In this document: positions 21,865 to 22,143 of the stretch, piece after piece | Position numbering within the stretch: position 1 is the first letter of the stretch | Layout of the letters: each line of letters starts with the position of its first letter | NCBI GenBank assembly: GCA_036897485.1 | Contig: JAYMTF010001640.1 | Coordinates: 1 to 22,143 of the forward strand | DNA: 22,143 nucleotides | DNA from: Pelargonium nanum | Lineage: Eukaryota > Streptophyta > Magnoliopsida > Geraniales > Geraniaceae | Direction of reading: 5' to 3' | Made by a program: the position numbers and the translations under genes | Notes under the pieces: generated by a model | Told to the model about the DNA's origin: nothing | What the model saw: the letters and a program-made list of their open reading frames with translations, nothing else | Databases searched by the model: none

Positions 21865-22022
21865 GGTGTTTTATCACATCCAGATTAATTTTCATATGAG
21901 AGTAAGTAATAGTTAAAGTTCATTCCTCTTCCCAGATGCTTGTTGAGCGGGAATCGGACGCAAACGCTCTTCTCAATCACACAGTTTATGTAGTTAACTA
22001 CGTCGCTACCCTTGAGTAAACC
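21865..22022 (-). mobile_element. tRNA-derived SINE (copy B), same family as in MLO intron 4
   Basis: The segment aligns in the same orientation with copy A. Shared blocks include GTTTTATCACA(C/T)CCA, AGTTAAA, TGTTGAGCGGG(G/A)ATCG(A/G)AC and GCAAACG, followed by the promoter end. On the - strand the B-box region reads CGTCCGATTCCC and the A-box region TAGCGACGTAG, both weaker than in copy A. Near-identical flanks ATGATTTTGATTTTAA (21849-21864) and ATGATTTTTTTTAA (22023-22036) look like a target-site duplication. It lies upstream of the ABC1K promoter. Confidence 0.65.
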
Positions 22023-22044
22023 ATGATTTTTTTTAACCTACAAC

Positions 22045-22143
22045 AATTCATGAACTTTTAAATTGGAGGTAAAAGACTCAATTTGGTCCCCGAACTTTGG
22101 TGTTTTGACCCAATTTAGTCCTTGAACTTTTATTAACCAAAAT
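22045..22143. repeat. degenerate ~30-bp tandem repeat, cut by the window edge
   Basis: A unit of the form CAATTTRGTCCYYGAACTTTT recurs: CAATTTGGTCCCCGAACTTT near 22079 and CAATTTAGTCCTTGAACTTT near 22111, with a weaker copy (CAATTCATGAACTTTT) near 22044. Similar units are common in plant genomes, sometimes in transposon ends; its extent to the right is not visible. Confidence 0.55.

Noticed and set aside
1..22143. CRISPR array, operon structure, prokaryotic or viral genes
   Set aside because: No regularly spaced repeats, no ribosome-binding-site-led gene chains, and all three genes are intron-rich plant nuclear genes.

Overview
The window is nuclear DNA from a flowering plant, almost certainly a eudicot. 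It is AT-rich outside exons, its genes are broken by many GT-AG introns, and it carries SINEs, a CACTA-type MITE and microsatellites. I cannot name the species. Three complete protein-coding genes can be reconstructed exon by exon, each with an unbroken frame across every splice junction (35 introns, all GT-AG).

Layout. Positions 1-2479 are an AT-rich upstream region with no recognisable gene. Gene 1 (2480-7085, + strand, 14 coding exons, 578 aa) is an MLO seven-transmembrane protein of the clade V type, the group that includes Arabidopsis MLO2/6/12 and is known for powdery mildew susceptibility. Gene 2 (10948 down to 7513, - strand, 8 coding exons, 308 aa) is a rhomboid-like/TMEM115 protein resembling Arabidopsis RBL19. 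Genes 1 and 2 converge with 427 bp between their stop codons. Positions 10949-12652 are intergenic and hold the gene 2 leader with a (GA)n tract and an unexplained GC-richer island. Gene 3 (21524 down to 12653, - strand, 16 coding exons, 824 aa) is a predicted plastid ABC1/aarF-domain atypical kinase (ABC1K family). Positions 21525-22143 hold its upstream region and two repeats.

Mobile DNA is the main non-genic content. A 165-bp CACTA-type MITE lies in MLO intron 9. A tRNA-derived SINE lies in MLO intron 4, and a diverged second copy of the same family lies at 21865-22022. A shortened relic resembling the Au SINE lies in intron 2 of the RBL19-like gene. A degenerate tandem repeat runs off the right edge.

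The three genes have unrelated cellular roles (plasma-membrane calcium/defence signalling, Golgi membrane, plastid lipid/quinone metabolism). Nothing suggests they work together. I see no sign of a novel multi-gene system. The points most worth a second look are the clade V signature and small C-terminal duplication of the MLO protein, the SINE pair, and the GC-richer island at about 11650-12045.
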